Positions 60,945 to 64,000 of a stretch of 64,000 bases of DNA are shown piece after piece (within the stretch, counting starts at the first letter, position 1; each line of letters begins with the position of its first letter). Under the pieces are notes generated by a model. It was given only the letters and a program-made list of their open reading frames with translations, searched no databases and was not told where the DNA came from. Source of the stretch: Spisula solida (taxonomy: Eukaryota > Mollusca > Bivalvia > Venerida > Mactridae); NCBI GenBank assembly GCA_947247005.1, contig OX365949.1, positions 4,226,001-4,290,000 on the forward strand, written 5' to 3'. The position numbers and the translations under genes are program-made.

Positions 60945-61735
60945 TCGATTTTTGATGATTTTTTGAATGTCGTCCTATGTCGTCCAATGTCGATCTGGAC
61001 GACATTCGATTTTAGACGATTTTTTGAATGTCGTCCAATGTCGTCCAATGTCGATCTGGACGACATTCGATTTTTGATGATTTTTTGAATGTCGTCCAAT
61101 GTCGTCCAATGTCGATCTGGACGACATTCGATTTTAGACGATTTTTTGAATGTCGTCCAATGTCGTCCAATGTCGATCTGGACGACATTCGATTTTAGAC
61201 GATTTTTTGAATGTCGTCCAATGTCGTCCAATGTCGAGCTGGACGACATTCGATTTTAGACGATTTTTTTAATGTCGTCCAATGTCGTCCAATGTCGATC
61301 TGGACGACATTCGATTTTTGATGATTTTTTGAATGTCGTCCAATGTCGTCCAATGTCGATCTGGACGACATTCGATTTTAGACGATTTTTTGAATGTCGT
61401 CCAATGTCGTCCAATGTCGAGCTGGACGACATTGGATTTTTGATGATTTTTTGAATGTCGTCCAATGTCGTCCAATGTCGAGCTGGACGACATTCGATTT
61501 TAGACGATTTTTTGAATGTCGTCCAATGTCGAGCTGGACGACATTCGATTTTTGATGATTTTTTGAATGTCGTCCAATGTCGTATGTCGAGTTGGACGAC
61601 ATTCGATTTTTTGAATGTCGTCCAATGTCGTATGTCGAGCTGGACGACATTCAATTTTTTGAATGTCGTCCAATGTCGTATGTCGAGCTGCACGACATTC
61701 GATTTTTTGAATGTCGTATGTCGTATGTCGTATGT
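60945..61735 (-). repeat. Right-arm array of roughly 61-bp palindromic units
   Basis: About 13 units in the opposite orientation to the left arm. Most inner units read CCAGATCGAC where the left arm has CCAGCTCGAC; the outer units keep CCAGCTCGAC. Frames on both strands are repeat artefacts. Confidence 0.95.
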
Positions 61736-61785
61736 CGTATGTTGAGCCAACTTCACACAGCTGCTTAAAACAACGAAGTCGCACA

Positions 61786-62019
61786 TCAATATCGTGTATG
61801 ACCACATTCTGCCCTGTTGATAGCCTGACATCTCTGAGGCTTTGAATTGATAAAGATGTGTACCAATTGCTGCGGGAGTGCATTCAGTTCATGTAAAGGG
61901 TGCGTTATGAGTTCCTATACGGTCTGGTGTTGAATTCGTGCTCGGGTGCGACGCCCACACTCATCGCAGACGTATTCTATCGAATTTAGGTCCGGGCTAC
62001 AAGGCGACCATACCATCGT
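61786..62019 (-). pseudogene. Tc1-like transposase, C-terminal fragment
   Basis: Translated from 62019 downward the fragment reads VWSPCSPDLNSIEYVCDE, which matches the W(P)..SPDLNPIEHLWDE signature of Tc1 transposases. The Glu in NSIEY is the third catalytic acid of the DDE triad. It continues CGRRTRARIQHQTV, one in-frame TAG, then LHELNALPQQLVHLFINS and RCQAINRAECGHTRY before TGA at 61788-61786, the usual Tc1 C-terminus. The two earlier catalytic Asp residues are not visible upstream. Dead copy. Confidence 0.85.
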
Positions 62020-62824
62020 GCAACCTAATTAAAATATTGCATTAAAATCAAAGTCCATGTAATAAGAATGTGTTCGTATCTTACAAAGGACATGATTGAT
62101 AAAAAAAGTGAGTTTTGTTAAACTGTAGTAGTAATTCGGATGATAAATGCCTATTGAAAGTTACTTCCATGCTCAAACTCAAATTGCTCCATACAAATGA
62201 ATGGACCTATTCTGTTCAGTTCAACGATTCCACCTTATTTCACGATCTTAAAGTAATACAACTATCAGTCAGATGTTGTCATAATCATGTTTTGACGCAT
62301 TCAACGACTAAATGTAAATGACGTCGTGTGATGTCTCAATTATTAATCGAGTCAATATAAACATGTATTTCTTTCGTGAATTAAATGCAGCTACCATAAT
62401 AATAATTATGTGCATGAGTTAAGAACCCCAAAACAGACAATTAATGGATTAAATCTTAGGTCTTATTGACATGCCGCTTTCAAGCATTCCTATCGCACTT
62501 GCGCAGTCCTCAAGCGTCATTTACGTCATATAATACGAAATATTTTTATGGCTTTATGTTTGGGGGTCGAACATTAATCTTGTATGAAATGCTTTGAACA
62601 AATTTACACATATTTGAGATGTGTGCACGAGAAAAATGTGATTTTATCATTTTCGTCACGTATCAATGATTTTTACGTAGATCTTGATTTTTCTTTTTCT
62701 GTATTAAAGACAATCACCAACATATGATATCTATACAGTTTTAGTGAGTTTAGATAATTATGTTCCTAAATTTATTCTAGTTCTAAAAGTGTGTACTTAG
62801 AACATTCGTCAAGTGTAGTGCAAT

Positions 62825-64000
62825 GTCTGAACATTTACTGTGATCAAACATAGACATTCTTTGACGGCATGACGAATACATCTTGTCATGCCTGCATATT
62901 CACTATATATATTGTATTGCTTTCATTGTAATCATTGTTTAATACTGTTTGTACATAAATGTATTCAATATCCTCTAATATAGAGGGAATTAAAGTGTCG
63001 AAGTTGAAGTTGAACACTACAAATAGACGACTTTATAACAAAAAAGACACAGACAATGTCCAATGTAACTACACAATCAAGACATCCCATACCGAATGTC
63101 AGTCAAACTAAAACGGAGTAAGAGCCAGTTGACAAAGGTATAACAAACGGACAACACACATCACAAGGACAACTAAAGCAGATATAGTGTACGCATGTAT
63201 GACCTATTCCATTGGATTGCTTACCGTTTGGCGTCAGTATGACGTCAGACCAAAACTGCATTTTTCTCAAAATATACAGATTTCAATAAGATATATTTTG
63301 CAGTTGAGTTTCATTTTATACGAATTGTGTAATTTTGAAATAATAGCTTGCATTTCTTCATGTCACTGTACGTCGGGTGTCCAGGGCGTTACATAGAATT
63401 TAAAATCAAAACGGTATTATTAGTTTTAAAAATCTACTGCTCCTCGGAGCCGGAGGTCATTGGCCGGCCATACAGGGGAAACACCCCGATGACTGTGCAC
63501 TTTCGACAGTCTCAGTCGGTCTTAAACAAACATCTGTTACCAAAAGCAATTAGCCAACTAATGGACTGATCACAACAGCTTTCAAACGAAATTAATACAT
63601 ATTTCGCTTTTGACGAATTTTCAAAAAATGATGAATTATTAAGTTATTTAAAGCAAAACTTCCCGGATGTTGGATCAGCTATACTTAAACACATTGCTGA
63701 TTGGAAACAACAGTCTAATGTGAATACAAATGTAGTTGAACTGTAGGATGCCATATCTTAAAGGCGTCCTCATGAACAAAATGGCCGCTACTGAGATGTG
63801 GTCTAGTTGTTGCTACACAGTGTGGTACTGATTGGCACCAACCATTTACTTCATGCAAAATGGTCGTGTAGAAGGGAGGCTGTTACTCAAAATATGTCTA
63901 CTTTGATTTATAATATTTAGAGCATTTATGTCAATCAATCTTGATGGCTCATTCCTGATGTTATCCATCACCGAGACGGTATAAGAGAAGAGAAGCTTGA
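62825..64000. other. Intergenic right edge
   Basis: A hairpin GGCATGACG...GTCATGCC lies near 62863-62892. The tail GTGTCGAAGTTGAAGTTGAA at 62995-63014 looks like the simple-repeat end of a retroposon. Otherwise AT-rich, with no supported gene. Confidence 0.4.

Larger units (their letters stand above)
57381..61762. mobile_element. 4.38-kb foldback element with tandem-array arms
   Basis: The outer ends AGCTGTGTGAAGTTGGCTCA and TGAGCCAACTTCACACAGCT are perfect inverse complements, followed by CATACGACATACGACATTC-type sequence. The flanking direct repeat is GCTTAAAAC (57372-57380, 61763-61771). Because the termini are palindromic (CAGCTG) the duplication could also be read as 7 bp, but 9 bp would fit Mutator-like elements. 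Left arm to about 58800, right arm from about 60945. The 2.1-kb middle has no transposase. The element sits inside the Tc1-like copy. Confidence 0.85.
57319..62815 (-). mobile_element. Decayed Tc1-like element, split by a foldback insertion
   Basis: The ends are 29-bp inverted repeats with two mismatches. The left starts CACTAGTCGAATGTTCTAAG and the right, inverted, starts CACTTGACGAATGTTCTAAG. Both continue TACACACTT and are flanked by TA (57317-57318, 62816-62817). The C-terminus of a Tc1 transposase lies inside at 61786-62019. Removing the foldback element and one copy of its target repeat leaves about 1.1 kb, short for Tc1. The N-terminal two thirds of the transposase, expected up to about 62800, is not recognisable. 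Confidence 0.75.

Overview
This is AT-rich eukaryotic DNA with very low gene density. It probably comes from a mollusc, most likely a bivalve. The reasons are a secreted digestive-type metallocarboxypeptidase gene spread over about 25 kb of intron, a dispersed repeat carrying serial TGACCT half-sites that I recall as common in bivalve genomes, tRNA-like SINE sequences, and many foldback DNA transposons. No bacterial-style gene or operon is present. Most long open frames here are artefacts of tandem repeats whose period is a multiple of three.

The one gene I can reconstruct with confidence is on the minus strand, with its coding part between 53889 (ATG) and 29167 (TAA). Eleven coding exons, all with AG/GT borders and matching phases, join into one 434-codon frame. 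The product is an M14A procarboxypeptidase: signal peptide, activation propeptide and a catalytic domain with every zinc-binding and catalytic residue. Asp375, at the position of residue 255 in bovine carboxypeptidase A, predicts B-type specificity (C-terminal Lys/Arg). The introns are full of unrelated minisatellites: 32 bp in intron 3, 40 bp in intron 5, 54 bp in intron 7, 24 bp and 66 bp in intron 9, and 74 bp in intron 10. Intron 2 has a TTTA run. Intron 10 also holds a young non-autonomous LTR element with two 813-bp repeats and an 873-bp inverted-repeat element.

The left part (1-29 kb) has no gene I recognise. It contains decayed or non-autonomous mobile elements: a tRNA-like SINE copy (235-300), a TIR element rich in GCTCGTACG-type motifs (4019-4310, relatives near 16.3 and 16.8 kb), the broken 3' end of a non-LTR retrotransposon (about 7977-8350), a hAT-like element (11629-12697), a mariner-like TA-flanked element (12975-13892), a 1985-bp element with about 570-bp inverted termini each carrying nine copies of a 16-bp motif (20289-22273), a 39-bp coding-like minisatellite (24186-25066) and further MITEs.

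The right part (54-64 kb) holds a nested transposon. A decayed Tc1-like element (57319-62815) still has the C-terminal end of its transposase at 61786-62019. A 4.38-kb foldback element (57381-61762) is inserted just past that stop codon, with a 9-bp target duplication. Its arms are long arrays of about 61-bp units that are themselves palindromic. Its interior carries no transposase but has one exon-like open segment of unknown origin.
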